Shown: positions 9,595 to 18,292, counted from the first letter of the stretch. The stretch: DNA of 64,000 nucleotides from Thiohalobacter sp. (GCA_026984835.1 JALSRI010000053.1:1-64000); one strand, 5' to 3'. The notes: generated by a model not told the origin, from the sequence alone. Numbers and translations: made by a program.

Positions 9595-10230
9595 ATGCGG
9601 CTGTGCCATTTCCGCTTCCCCCGCCTGGCGCTGCTGGCGCTGGTGCTGCTGCTGGACGCCTGCAGCCTGCCCTTCGCCCGGCAGCCCGCCACGGCCGATA
9701 CCGTCTACCTGCTGGAAGGCGAACTGCCGGCAGCGCCGCGTCCCGATCCCGACGGACCGCGCCTGTGGCTGAGCCCGATGGCGGCGGCCGCCGGTTTCGG
9801 GGATGCGGACATGGTCTACATGCGCCGGCCGCTGCAGCTCGAACACTACGCGCACCACCGCTGGGCCGATGCGCCGGCGCGCATGCTGGAGCCGCTGCTG
9901 CTCGGCGCGCTGGAGCACAGCGGCCATTTTCGCGGTGTCGCCGGCCCCGGCGAATCCGTGCGCAGCGATCTCAGGCTGGACAGCCTGCTGCTGTACCTGA
10001 GGCAGGTGTTCACCGGCGACGGCAGCGAGGTGCAGCTCGCCCTGCGGGTCAGCCTGGTGGACACGAACCGGGCGGAGCTGGTCGCCAGCCGGGTGATCGC
10101 GGTCGCCGAACCGGTCGCAGGCCGCACCCCCTACGCCGCCGCGCAGGCGGCCGACCGGGCCGTGGCCCGCTGGATGGAACGCTTCGGCGCCTGGCTCGAT
10201 CGCCACCTCACGGCCCCGTCTCCACACTGA
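9595..10230 (+). CDS. ABC-type transport auxiliary lipoprotein (PqiC-like)
   Basis: 211-residue predicted outer-membrane lipoprotein. The signal peptide ends in the lipobox LLDAC (C23); the mature part fits the ABC-type transport auxiliary family that includes PqiC, which partners MCE systems at the outer membrane. A GTG three bases upstream (9592) is an alternative start; ATG at 9595 is preferred. It lies 4 bases after the MCE gene and closes the operon, giving the transport path permease, ATPase, MCE bridge and outer lipoprotein. Confidence 0.85.
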   Translation: MRLCHFRFPRLALLALVLLLDACSLPFARQPATADTVYLLEGELPAAPRPDPDGPRLWLSPMAAAAGFGDADMVYMRRPLQLEHYAHHRWADAPARMLEPLLLGALEHSGHFRGVAGPGESVRSDLRLDSLLLYLRQVFTGDGSEVQLALRVSLVDTNRAELVASRVIAVAEPVAGRTPYAAAQAADRAVARWMERFGAWLDRHLTAPSPH

Positions 10231-10257
10231 CCCGTCTGCGACGCCGACCTCGAGAAC

Positions 10258-12120
10258 TCACTCCAGTCCAGCCGATTTTCTGGGGTTTTCATCCCGGAGC
10301 ATGTCCAGGAAATCGGCGAACGGCATCGGTTTGCCGAAGTAATAACCCTGGAACTGCTCGCAACCGTAGCGTTCCAGGCATTCGAGCTCCTGCAGGGTCT
10401 CGACGCCTTCGGCGATCACCGCCAGCCCGAGGCTCCGGGCCAGCGACATGATGGTCTCGACGATGCTCTGGTTGCCCCGGTCCCGGTCCATGCCGCGCAC
10501 GAAGCTCTGGTCGAGCTTGAGTGTATCGACGGGGAAGTTGTTCAGGTAGGAGAGGGAGGAATAGCCGGTGCCGAAATCGTCGATCGAGAAATGCACGCCA
10601 TGGTGGACCAGGATGCGCATCTTGCGCACCGTGTCGTCCACGTGTTCGATCAGCGAGCCTTCCGTCAGCTCCAGTCCCAGCAGCCCCGGTGAAACCGCGG
10701 TCGAGCGCAGGGCATCCACTACCGTTTCGACGAAATCGGGCTGCTCCATCTGCACGGCGCTGACATTGACCGAAATGCGGCGGAAGGAGGGGGGCAGGCC
10801 CGATGCCTCCAACAGCCGTATATGTCCGCAGGCCGACTGCAACACCCAGTTGCCGATGTCCAGTATGAGACCGGATTCCTCTGCAATGGGTATGAACCTG
10901 GCCGGGGATACAAAACCGTGTTTCGGACTGTTCCATCGCAACAGCACCTCGGCGCCGACGAGCCCCCGGGAGGAATGGAACTGCGGCTGGTAGTAGAGTT
11001 CGAAGCCACCGTCACGGACGGCGATCTTGAGTTCTTTCTCCAGTTCCATGCGAGAACGTATTTCATCGGACATCACGCCATCATAGAAGACCGCATTGTT
11101 CCTGCCACCGGACTTGGCCTGGTACATGGCGGTGTCGGCGTGGCGAATGATGTCGTCGGCGGCCCGGTTGCCGTCCGGGAATATGTCCACGCCGATACAA
11201 CAGCCGACGTGGAAGGTGTGCTCCCCGTCGTGCAGTGGGCGGGAGAACAGCGCGTAGAGCTTGTCGATGACGGCTTCCGCGCTGTTCTCGGCCTGCTCGC
11301 GGCTGGAACCCAGGTCGGACAGCAGGATGACGAATTCGTCTCCACCGAAGCGGGCCACCATATCCTCGCAACGCAGCGCGGAGGACAACTGCGAGGCGAA
11401 GGCCACCAGCAGCCGGTCGCCCACCGCGTGCCCCAGGGTGTCGTTGACCGCCTTGAACCGGTCCAGGTCCATGAACAGCAGGGCGCCATAACGGCCGTGG
11501 CGGCGGCATCGGGACAGTTCCTGCGTGAGCCGTTCGCGCAGCAGGCGCCGGTTCGGCAGCCCGGTCAGCTCATCGTGCTTGAGCTGGAACAGGATGGTTT
11601 CCTTGGCCTTCTTGTGGGCGTCGATGATGTGCACGAGTTGTTCGTGCTCGATCGAAGCCCGGCAACTGGTCGCCAGGCGCGCCAGCACGGGTTTCAGCAA
11701 CTGCTGGATGGATTCGTCCATCGGTCGATGTGCCCGGTGCAGTATCACCATCCCCACGCCTGGCAGATCACAGGCATAAAGGTATCCATGGCCGTTGCAC
11801 AAGGCGTGGATTCCGCCGCTGTCGCCGGCCCGGGCGTCGTGCTCCCGGATCAGGCGCGAACACGCCGGGTTGCTCAGAATCCCTTCCGGGCCGGAGCCGG
11901 GCACGCTCAGATAATGGCTCAATCCGTCCTCGTCGCCGGCTTCGCCCGTCGCCAGCCTCGACAGGGCATCCCGGGAAAGGAAGTAGTGCACCCCCGCCAG
12001 CCCCAGCCGCCGTATGCACACCCGGGTGAAGTGCAGCAGCATGGGTTCCAGCCGCAGGTCCAGTCCGATGGACATGCCCAGCTCGTGCTGGATGGCGATC
12101 AGTTGCAGCGTACTGTTCAT
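10258..12120 (-). CDS. GGDEF-EAL protein (c-di-GMP turnover)
   Basis: 620-residue cytoplasmic protein. Residues 1 to about 165 form an unassigned, GAF-like sensory part. The GGDEF domain has an intact ARFGGDEF site and an upstream RCED I-site for product inhibition, so it may be an active diguanylate cyclase. The EAL domain keeps EVLLRW, N in SVNVS, ELTE, DDFGTGYSS, the lysine in LKLDQSF and AEGVET, so phosphodiesterase activity is also possible. ATG at 12120 is chosen over a GTG at 12141 because TGAGG lies 8 bases upstream. The start is 10 bases after the FIST gene stop: the two form an operon in which the FIST protein may sense a ligand and this enzyme alter c-di-GMP. Confidence 0.92.
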   Translation of the reverse strand: MNSTLQLIAIQHELGMSIGLDLRLEPMLLHFTRVCIRRLGLAGVHYFLSRDALSRLATGEAGDEDGLSHYLSVPGSGPEGILSNPACSRLIREHDARAGDSGGIHALCNGHGYLYACDLPGVGMVILHRAHRPMDESIQQLLKPVLARLATSCRASIEHEQLVHIIDAHKKAKETILFQLKHDELTGLPNRRLLRERLTQELSRCRRHGRYGALLFMDLDRFKAVNDTLGHAVGDRLLVAFASQLSSALRCEDMVARFGGDEFVILLSDLGSSREQAENSAEAVIDKLYALFSRPLHDGEHTFHVGCCIGVDIFPDGNRAADDIIRHADTAMYQAKSGGRNNAVFYDGVMSDEIRSRMELEKELKIAVRDGGFELYYQPQFHSSRGLVGAEVLLRWNSPKHGFVSPARFIPIAEESGLILDIGNWVLQSACGHIRLLEASGLPPSFRRISVNVSAVQMEQPDFVETVVDALRSTAVSPGLLGLELTEGSLIEHVDDTVRKMRILVHHGVHFSIDDFGTGYSSLSYLNNFPVDTLKLDQSFVRGMDRDRGNQSIVETIMSLARSLGLAVIAEGVETLQELECLERYGCEQFQGYYFGKPMPFADFLDMLRDENPRKSAGLE

Positions 12121-12130
12121 CCAGTCGGCC

Positions 12131-13267
12131 TCAGAACACACTGATGACGGTGGACTTGTTCAGCAGGTCGATCGGGCCGCTGGCGGTATTGGTGATCTCG
12201 CCCAGCGACAGGGTGCCGAACACGGGACAGCCGGCATCCGCATGCGCCACGATGGCATCGAGTTCACTGTCGAAGGCATCGCCCAGGAACAGCGTGCGGC
12301 TGATACAGTCGAAGACCAGCATGCCGGCCGCTGTTGCGGTGGTGGCCGACCGGTGGGCCCGGCGGGCATCGCCGGCCGCCCGGCTGGCAGCCTCGATCAG
12401 CCGGTCCGCCTGTCCGCGGAGCACGTACACCATGGCGTTCTCCGGCACCTCGCCCACGCAGACCAGAGAGCGGTCTTCGGCCCGGATCGGATCCCGCACC
12501 AGGATGTCGCCGTCCAGCGACTCGATACCGAGCGGGAAAGTCTTTGCGACATCGAAGAAATCCGCGCCGTCGAACAGCGGACCCTGCTTGCCCTCGATGC
12601 AGTCCCTGTAGAGATCGAAGGCTGGGCGGTAGTTGAGGGTATCGAGCACGTTGTGGCAGGCGCCGGTCACCAGGTAGGGGCCGTCGAGGATCTCCCAGCC
12701 GTGACGGACGCCGCAATGGACAGGGAAGGGGAAGGCGACCACCAGCGCGGCATCCGCCAGCAGGCCCTCGTTGCTGAACAGGCAGGGTCGCTGCACGAAA
12801 TCCAGCGACCCGGCGCCGCCACCGACCACACGGCGTCCCGGCCCCGCCAGCCGGTAGAGACTGTCGACGAAGGGTTCGACCCGGCTGGACAGTCCATCCA
12901 CCAGCACGATGAGGTCGCGCTCCCGGTCGGCGAGCCGGCACTGGCGCTGGACCCGGGTGTCCATGTCCTCGTCGCCGGCCGACAGGCCACGGACGATGGA
13001 CACCTCGGCGACGCCGGACAGACCGACCACCAGCGTGCCGTGATGGTACTGCCTGTCCTGCCAGATGATGCCCGGAAAGATTCCCCCGAACAGCGGTGCG
13101 GAGACGGCCTTCAGCAGTTCGTCCAGCGCCTCGGGCGTCCAGCGGTCAGCCTCACAGGCCAGTATCAGCAGACTGCGCGCGCCCGCCCGACACACCCGGT
13201 CGACACAGCGGCCCAGCGCCGCGGGGCCGTCGTCCTCACAAAACTCGATACACGCGACCGGATCCAT
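12131..13267 (-). CDS. FIST-domain sensory protein
   Basis: 378-residue cytoplasmic protein with FIST N and FIST C domains. Visible landmarks are APLFGGIFPGIIW near residue 70, GRRVVGGGAGSLDF near 165, and the C-terminal GCPVFGTLSLGEI. FIST domains are proposed to bind small ligands such as amino acids and are usually tied to signal-transduction proteins; here the GGDEF-EAL gene follows at once. ATG at 13267 is preferred; the frame is open to 13345 but that part is arginine-rich and unlike the family. The upstream region is AT-rich and probably holds the promoter. Confidence 0.88.
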   Translation of the reverse strand: MDPVACIEFCEDDGPAALGRCVDRVCRAGARSLLILACEADRWTPEALDELLKAVSAPLFGGIFPGIIWQDRQYHHGTLVVGLSGVAEVSIVRGLSAGDEDMDTRVQRQCRLADRERDLIVLVDGLSSRVEPFVDSLYRLAGPGRRVVGGGAGSLDFVQRPCLFSNEGLLADAALVVAFPFPVHCGVRHGWEILDGPYLVTGACHNVLDTLNYRPAFDLYRDCIEGKQGPLFDGADFFDVAKTFPLGIESLDGDILVRDPIRAEDRSLVCVGEVPENAMVYVLRGQADRLIEAASRAAGDARRAHRSATTATAAGMLVFDCISRTLFLGDAFDSELDAIVAHADAGCPVFGTLSLGEITNTASGPIDLLNKSTVISVF

Positions 13268-13586
13268 CCTCGACCTGTTCCTGTTCCACCCCGGGTTCCC
13301 ACGAACGGCGGCACGGGCGCGCCAACGCAGCGTGTCCCCGCCCACGTCGTTTTATCGTTGCGGCACCCCGGACCTGAACGGTCCCGGGCCTGTACGACCG
13401 TCTAATCCTGGCTGATCCCGGCAGCCGGGGAGGCACCCTTTCAACACACAATTCCGCATAATGTATATTATGTTAAATATCATTTTTCCTCCCTTACACG
13501 GGTACACTGTGCCGGGACGGCGGCCATCACAATCTGTCCGGTTCTCTGCCTGAACCGGTCCGCACCACACATCGAAGGACACGGGA
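13268..13586. promoter_or_regulatory. Divergent intergenic region with AT-rich inverted repeat
   Basis: This 319-base gap lies between the FIST gene (minus) and the next plus-strand gene. It is GC-rich except for an AT-rich patch at about 13447-13490, where CATAAT (13457-13462) and ATTATG (13467-13472) form an inverted repeat around GTAT. Several TATAAT-like hexamers occur on both strands, so promoters in both directions are likely, but I cannot choose among them. No convincing small gene was seen. Confidence 0.5.
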
Positions 13587-13997
13587 TTGCACAGACCCTT
13601 TCCACTCAAGGACAGGTATGTCGGACGCCGGCTGGTGCGTCTCGAGCGCCACTGGCGTTCACGCTACCGGCCCGGGGAATTGCGCCGGCGCCTGACCGGC
13701 CTGCTGCACGCCATCCGCGACGAACTGGCCCGGGACGGTACCGATGCCCGCCTGGTGCTGGCGACCTACCGGCGGATGTTGCGCCATCAGGCCGGCGCCA
13801 GGGAGGTCGATTCGGCCAACAAGGCGTTGCGGCGCCTGCTCAAGCGCCTGGGTGTGGCGGCGGTCGGACTCATGCCCATGGGATTCGTGACCCTGCCGGT
13901 GCTGTTCAGCCTGGCGCACCGCTTCGGTGTCGAGCTGGACCCCGGAGAGGAACCGGCCGGAACCGCAGACGCTTCCCGCGGCGACCGGACCCGGTAG
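13587..13997 (+). CDS. Small basic protein, LETM1-like C-terminal motif
   Basis: 136-residue arginine-rich protein. The first 75 residues are helical and basic. The stretch KRLGVAAVGLMPMGFVTL is hydrophobic and resembles the membrane segment of bacterial LETM1-related proteins (a GLLPGGVVTLP-type pattern); this is a weak recollection, not a domain match. The start is TTG at 13587 with AAGGA about 10 bases upstream, and no better ATG is in frame. It stands alone between the FIST and SseB genes. It may be a membrane-associated protein; the function is unknown. Confidence 0.6.
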   Translation: MHRPFPLKDRYVGRRLVRLERHWRSRYRPGELRRRLTGLLHAIRDELARDGTDARLVLATYRRMLRHQAGAREVDSANKALRRLLKRLGVAAVGLMPMGFVTLPVLFSLAHRFGVELDPGEEPAGTADASRGDRTR

Positions 13998-14015
13998 ACG
14001 GCCGCGAAGCGGATG

Positions 14016-14034
14016 CCGGGGGGGTCGCCCCCGG
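14016..14034. terminator. GC hairpin after the small basic protein gene
   Basis: CCGGGGG (14016-14022) pairs with CCCCCGG (14028-14034) with a 5-base loop, 18 bases after the stop. Only a short T-run (GTATTT) follows, so termination strength is uncertain. Confidence 0.4.
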
Positions 14035-14114
14035 GTATTTCCCCGCAGTACCGGTATTTTCTTCCGTCGGCCCCTCGTGCACACTAGCGCCCTCTTTCAA
14101 CGACGGATGCTCAC

Positions 14115-14552
14115 ATGACCGATTTCCAGCCCCACAACGACCTCGAAGAACGCCTCGTCTCCGCCCAGGAAGGCCGGCTGGATCCCAACGCGTTCATGGA
14201 GCATCTGCTGGAATCGCAGCTGTTCCTGCCGGTCCAGGACGACAGTTCCGGCATCCAGGGTTTCCAGAAATCCAGCCGCGCCCAGCCGCTGACGCTGGAG
14301 ACCGAGGACGGGCTGAAGGTGCTGGTGCTGTTCACCAGTCCGGAGCGTGCCAAGCCCTTCCTGGTGGATTTCCCGGCCTATCAGGGCGGCCTGCTGGCGG
14401 AACTCGGCTGGGTGCTGGAGCGGGTCGGATCGGGCGTCGGCATCGCCATCAACCCGGGCTGGGAGTTCGGCATGGACCTCGACCCGGACACGGTAGAACA
14501 GTTGATCCACCTGCACGCGGCGCGGTCTGCTCAGGAAAAGCCGGCTTCCTAG
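14115..14552 (+). CDS. SseB-family protein
   Basis: 145-residue cytoplasmic protein with the SseB N-terminal domain pattern: a helical start (LEERLVSAQEG), FMEHLLESQLFLPVQ, then LVLFTSPERAKPF and GVGIAINPGWEFGMDLDP. Family members are annotated as SseB or enhanced serine sensitivity proteins, and the molecular role of the single-domain form is poorly known. It stands alone, with no operon partner; the next gene converges on it from the minus strand. Its length is normal for the single-domain version. Confidence 0.75.
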   Translation: MTDFQPHNDLEERLVSAQEGRLDPNAFMEHLLESQLFLPVQDDSSGIQGFQKSSRAQPLTLETEDGLKVLVLFTSPERAKPFLVDFPAYQGGLLAELGWVLERVGSGVGIAINPGWEFGMDLDPDTVEQLIHLHAARSAQEKPAS

Positions 14553-14598
14553 CGGGCCGCGGTCGCTGGCGCCGGGCAAAGGCGCGCAGACCAGGCGG

Positions 14599-14973
14599 TC
14601 AGGCGATCCGTTCGAGGCTGGCGCGCAGTTCGTCTTCCGGCACCGGGAAGCTGAACGTGCGGTAGAAGCTGTGCCGGGCCAGCAGCCGGTCGAACTGGTG
14701 CCGGTATTCCTTTTCATAGAAGACGATCACGCGCGTTTCGGGCAGCTTCTGGACCACGGACATCATGGATTCGAGTGAACTGGTGCGGTCGCGGAAATCC
14801 GACTGAAAGTTGAACTCGGCGACCACGACCGCCGGCCTGAGCTTCCTGATGGTGGCCATGGCCTTGCGCATGCGCGTTTCGAGGCGGACCTCGAAGCCGG
14901 CCTGCCGGTACAGTGGCCTGAAATCGGGATAGCCGCCGATTTCGACGACAGACAGCAATACGGGTCGGTCCAC
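14599..14973 (-). CDS. Receiver-like protein lacking the phosphoacceptor aspartate
   Basis: 124-residue alpha/beta protein with a pattern like a CheY receiver: strand VLLSVVEIGGY, helix, then AVVVAEFNF where the phosphorylated aspartate would sit, then TRVIVFYEKEY and a C-terminal FPVPEDELRASLERI where receivers carry KP. Glutamate replaces aspartate at the phosphoacceptor position and the lysine is not obvious. If homologous to receivers, it is probably a phosphorylation-independent pseudo-receiver; this is inference from pattern only. It starts with GTG at 14973 and stands alone. Confidence 0.55.
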   Translation of the reverse strand: MDRPVLLSVVEIGGYPDFRPLYRQAGFEVRLETRMRKAMATIRKLRPAVVVAEFNFQSDFRDRTSSLESMMSVVQKLPETRVIVFYEKEYRHQFDRLLARHSFYRTFSFPVPEDELRASLERIA

Positions 14974-15089
14974 GGGCTTCCAAACGTCTCGGTATCCGGC
15001 TCAGGTTATCAGCCCAAGCCTCTCATGTTCAAGAAATTAGCCGCTCCGCCACTATAGGTTTCCCAGAGGGCTGGAAACGGGTTGTTACG

Positions 15090-15872
15090 ATGGCGCGTCG
15101 CGGGTTCTTCTATACCCTGCGGGTCTCCTTGCTGATGGCGGTGCTGTTCGTCGTGGCGATGAACAGCTGGCTGTCGCGCCTGCGCAGCACCGACTGGAAC
15201 GAGCCACTGTGGGTGGTCGTGTATCCCGTCAATGGCGATGGCAGCCCGGACTCGCAGCGCTACATCGACAGCCTGGACGTGAGCACCTTCGCCGCGGTGA
15301 GTGACTTCCTGCACGAGGAGGCGGCGCGCTACGGGCTGCCGCTGGCGCGTCCCGTCACCGTCAAGCTGGCGCCGCCCGTCGATGCCCTGCCCCCTGCCCC
15401 GCCCGCCGACGGCAGCACCCTCGGCGTCATGCTGTGGAGCCTGCACCTGCGCTACTGGACCTGGCGCCACGACAGTTTCGACGGGCCGCAGCCGGATGTG
15501 CAGATGTACGTGGTCTATTTCGATCCGGCCACCCATCCCCGCCTGCGCCATTCCCTGGGCCTGCGCAAGGGCCTGATCGGGGTGGTCAATGCCTTTGCCG
15601 GGCGGCGTGAGGCGCAGCGCAACAATGTGGTCATCGCCCATGAGTTCCTGCACACGGTCGGCGCCAGCGACAAGTACGACCCGGTCACCGACCAGCCACT
15701 GTATCCCGACGGGTTCGCGGAACCGGACCGCCGGCCCTTGTTTCCACAGCGCTATGCCGAAATCATGGGCGGGCGCATCCCGCTGTCGGAACAGCGCGCC
15801 GTGATGCCGGACAGCCTGCGCCAGGCGCGCATCGGTCGGCAGACGGCCAGGGAGATACGCTGGATCGATTAA
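15090..15872 (+). CDS. Membrane-anchored HExxH putative metalloprotease
   Basis: 260-residue protein with one N-terminal membrane helix (about 11-27) and a periplasmic domain. The zinc-protease motif HEFLH is followed by TVGASDKYD, where a downstream histidine or aspartate could be the third ligand. The fold is not recognised beyond that, and the substrate is unknown. It begins with ATG at 15090 after a weak GAGGG site, stands alone, and is convergent with the large GGDEF-EAL gene. Active-site geometry supports hydrolase activity, but no family name can be defended. Confidence 0.6.
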   Translation: MARRGFFYTLRVSLLMAVLFVVAMNSWLSRLRSTDWNEPLWVVVYPVNGDGSPDSQRYIDSLDVSTFAAVSDFLHEEAARYGLPLARPVTVKLAPPVDALPPAPPADGSTLGVMLWSLHLRYWTWRHDSFDGPQPDVQMYVVYFDPATHPRLRHSLGLRKGLIGVVNAFAGRREAQRNNVVIAHEFLHTVGASDKYDPVTDQPLYPDGFAEPDRRPLFPQRYAEIMGGRIPLSEQRAVMPDSLRQARIGRQTAREIRWID

Positions 15873-16043
15873 TTGATTACTTTAGAAATATATTACAACT
15901 ATATGTAATACAAAATAAACGTTGCATAGCATGCCGGTAGGCCATGCCCCGGGAACAGGAAGGTGGCGAAACGCCTGGGCGAGATCGCCTGTACCATCCG
16001 GGGCCGACGGTGGTCCCGGTCGCTGCCCCACCCCTGCTCGACC
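15873..16043. other. AT-rich island between convergent genes
   Basis: About 55 bases (15871-15925) are strongly AT-rich in a GC-rich genome, with TATTAC (15891-15896) and GTAATA (15905-15910) forming an inverted repeat around 8 bases. Both flanking genes end here, so no promoter is needed. The remaining bases show no gene. Confidence 0.4.
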
Positions 16044-18137
16044 CTAAGTCGATATCCGGCCGCCCGCCTCGCGGGCGACGGCTGCCATTTCTCCCATCGG
16101 AACCGGTCGGCCCAGGTAGTAGCCCTGCACGAAATCGATGCCCAGCCCGCGCAGCACGTCCAGCGCCTCGCGGCTCTCCACGTACTCCGCCGTGGTCGTC
16201 TTGCCCATCAGCGCGGCGACCTCGCTGATGGCCTTGACCATGGCCCGGTCGATTTCGTTGTGGGCGATGTCACGCACGAAGGCGCCGTCGATCTTGATGA
16301 TATCGACCGGCAGGTTCTTCAGGTACGCAAACGAGGACAGGCCGCTGCCGAAATCGTCCAGCGCAAAGCAGCAGCCCTGCTGCCTGATGGTGTCGATGAA
16401 ATGGACGGCGCGGGACAGGTTCGAAATGGCCGCCGTTTCCGTGATCTCGAAACACAGGCGTTCCGCCGGCACGCCGCTGCTGCCGAGCAGATCGGTGGCA
16501 TAGCCGAGAAAGTCCTCGTCGCACAACGACGAGCCCGACAGGTTGATGGAGCACAGGCGCAGGCGCTGCAAGGCCTGTGGATGATCACCCAGCCACTCGA
16601 GCACGGCAGCCAGTACCCAGCGATCGACTCGCGTCGACAGGTTGTAGCGTTCCGCCGCCGGCAGGAAGGCGCCGGGCGCGACGATGTTGCCGCTGCCATC
16701 CTGCAGCCGCAGCAGCACTTCATAGCGGTCGCCGTCCATCTCTCCGTCGCTGGGCACGATGGGCTGGACGTAGAGGCGGAACATGTCCTTCTCCAGCGCC
16801 CGGCTGATGTTGGAGGCCCAGTGCATCTCCCCCACATGGCCGACCAGGGTGTCGTCGCCGGGCCAGCACACGTGGACCCGGTTGCGGCCGCGTTCCTTGG
16901 CCGCGTAGCAGGCGGAGTCGGCCTGGCTGAGCAGCTGCTGCATGGATCTGCGTTCGGCATCGATCGGCACCACGCCGATGCTGACCCCGATATTGAAACG
17001 GCGTGTATGCCAGTGGAAGCGGAAGTCCTCGATGATGCGCCGCAACTGGTCGGCGAGTTGTTCCGCCCGCTCGAGCGGGCAGTGCTCCATCAGCACGGCG
17101 AACTCGTCACCGCCCAGCCGCGCCAGGGTGTCGCGCGATCGAACCTGTGCCGCCAGCAGGTGCGAGACCTGGCGCAGCAGTTCGTCACCGGCAACGTGGC
17201 CGCAGGTGTCGTTGATCACCTTGAACTGGTCGAGGTCGAGGTAGCACAGCGCATGCTGGGTGTCGCCCGCCGATCCGGAAGCGATGAGCCGGCCCAGACG
17301 GCGCTCGAACTCGCGCCGGTTGACCAGGTCGGTCAGTTCGTCGTGGGTGGCCTGGTAGGCGAGCCGGTCGGACAGTTTGCGCGTCTCGGTGATGTCACGG
17401 CAGACGATGAGCAGCTGCTGCTCGTCTCCGTCGACGACGGGCGCCAGTGCCACGCGCTGCTGCACCCACAGCACCGAGCCATCCTTGCGCAGCTTGCGGT
17501 ATTCGATCTGGCTGCCGGGCACCGGCTGCTCGAACTGGGAGGCGATATAGGCGAGCACCGCTTCGTGGTCGTCCGGGTGGATCACCTGGAGCGCGGATCG
17601 GCCGGTCAGCTCCTCGACCGCGTAGCCCAGCATGGCGGCGCCGGTGCGGTTGATGGACAGGATGATACCCTCGGTGTTGACGGTGGAATAGATGTCCGGC
17701 GCGTTCTCGTACAACAGCTGGTAGCGGGCCTCGCTGGCCTTCAGCGCCTGTTCGGCACGCTTCTCGCCGGTGATGTTGCGAAAGATGCCGCGCGTGGATA
17801 CCGCCTTGCCGTCCCTGAAGAGCGAGCCGCATTCTCCGCGCAGGTGGATCGTCTCGCCGCTGCGGCTAACGAACATGAACTCGACATGGGGCACGGACTC
17901 GCCCATCTTCAGTTGCCTGAAACGCTGCAGGCAATGCTGCCGGCAGTCGGGGTGCAGAACGTCGTCGAGGGTCAGGCTGCGGACCTCTTCCTCGCTGTAG
18001 CCCAGGGTCTCGCGCCAGGCGCGGTTGGTATAGAGGAAGCGGCCATCGGGACCCAGGCACTGGATGAGGTCACTGGTGTTGTCGAAGATGTCGCGGTAGC
18101 GTTCCTCGATCTCGCTGAGCGGGGTCGGTTCGTTCAT
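16044..18137 (-). CDS. PAS-PAS-GGDEF-EAL protein
   Basis: 697-residue cytoplasmic c-di-GMP enzyme. Two PAS domains (about 10-125 and 135-255, each ending in a PAC-like ITGEK or DITETRK) precede a GGDEF domain with intact LGGDEF and an RSRD I-site, then an EAL domain with EVLLRL, SINLS, FEITE, LDDFGSGLSSFAYL, IKIDGAF and TAEYVES. All main catalytic residues of both activities appear present, so which dominates cannot be told. It is transcribed alone, divergent from the fpr-linked gene across 155 bases that contain a perfect GGCAGGCA-G-TGCCTGCC palindrome. Confidence 0.93.
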   Translation of the reverse strand: MNEPTPLSEIEERYRDIFDNTSDLIQCLGPDGRFLYTNRAWRETLGYSEEEVRSLTLDDVLHPDCRQHCLQRFRQLKMGESVPHVEFMFVSRSGETIHLRGECGSLFRDGKAVSTRGIFRNITGEKRAEQALKASEARYQLLYENAPDIYSTVNTEGIILSINRTGAAMLGYAVEELTGRSALQVIHPDDHEAVLAYIASQFEQPVPGSQIEYRKLRKDGSVLWVQQRVALAPVVDGDEQQLLIVCRDITETRKLSDRLAYQATHDELTDLVNRREFERRLGRLIASGSAGDTQHALCYLDLDQFKVINDTCGHVAGDELLRQVSHLLAAQVRSRDTLARLGGDEFAVLMEHCPLERAEQLADQLRRIIEDFRFHWHTRRFNIGVSIGVVPIDAERRSMQQLLSQADSACYAAKERGRNRVHVCWPGDDTLVGHVGEMHWASNISRALEKDMFRLYVQPIVPSDGEMDGDRYEVLLRLQDGSGNIVAPGAFLPAAERYNLSTRVDRWVLAAVLEWLGDHPQALQRLRLCSINLSGSSLCDEDFLGYATDLLGSSGVPAERLCFEITETAAISNLSRAVHFIDTIRQQGCCFALDDFGSGLSSFAYLKNLPVDIIKIDGAFVRDIAHNEIDRAMVKAISEVAALMGKTTTAEYVESREALDVLRGLGIDFVQGYYLGRPVPMGEMAAVAREAGGRIST

Positions 18138-18209
18138 GGCGGCTGGCCCGGAAACCCTGCAAACAGGGGGGAAGCCGGCGCGCCTTCGGCGCCGACTCGC
18201 GCTATGATC

Positions 18210-18226
18210 GGCAGGCAGTGCCTGCC
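18210..18226. promoter_or_regulatory. Perfect palindrome in divergent promoter region
   Basis: GGCAGGCA (18210-18217) and TGCCTGCC (18219-18226) are perfect inverted arms around one G. It lies between the PAS-GGDEF-EAL start (18137) and the plus-strand start at 18293, so it is a possible operator or an RNA hairpin in the leader of the latter. Confidence 0.4.
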
Positions 18227-18292
18227 CCGTGGCGCCGGGCGGCCGCTGCGGCGAAGAGTATCCAGGTACATGTTATCCAAAGAGGTCGTATT

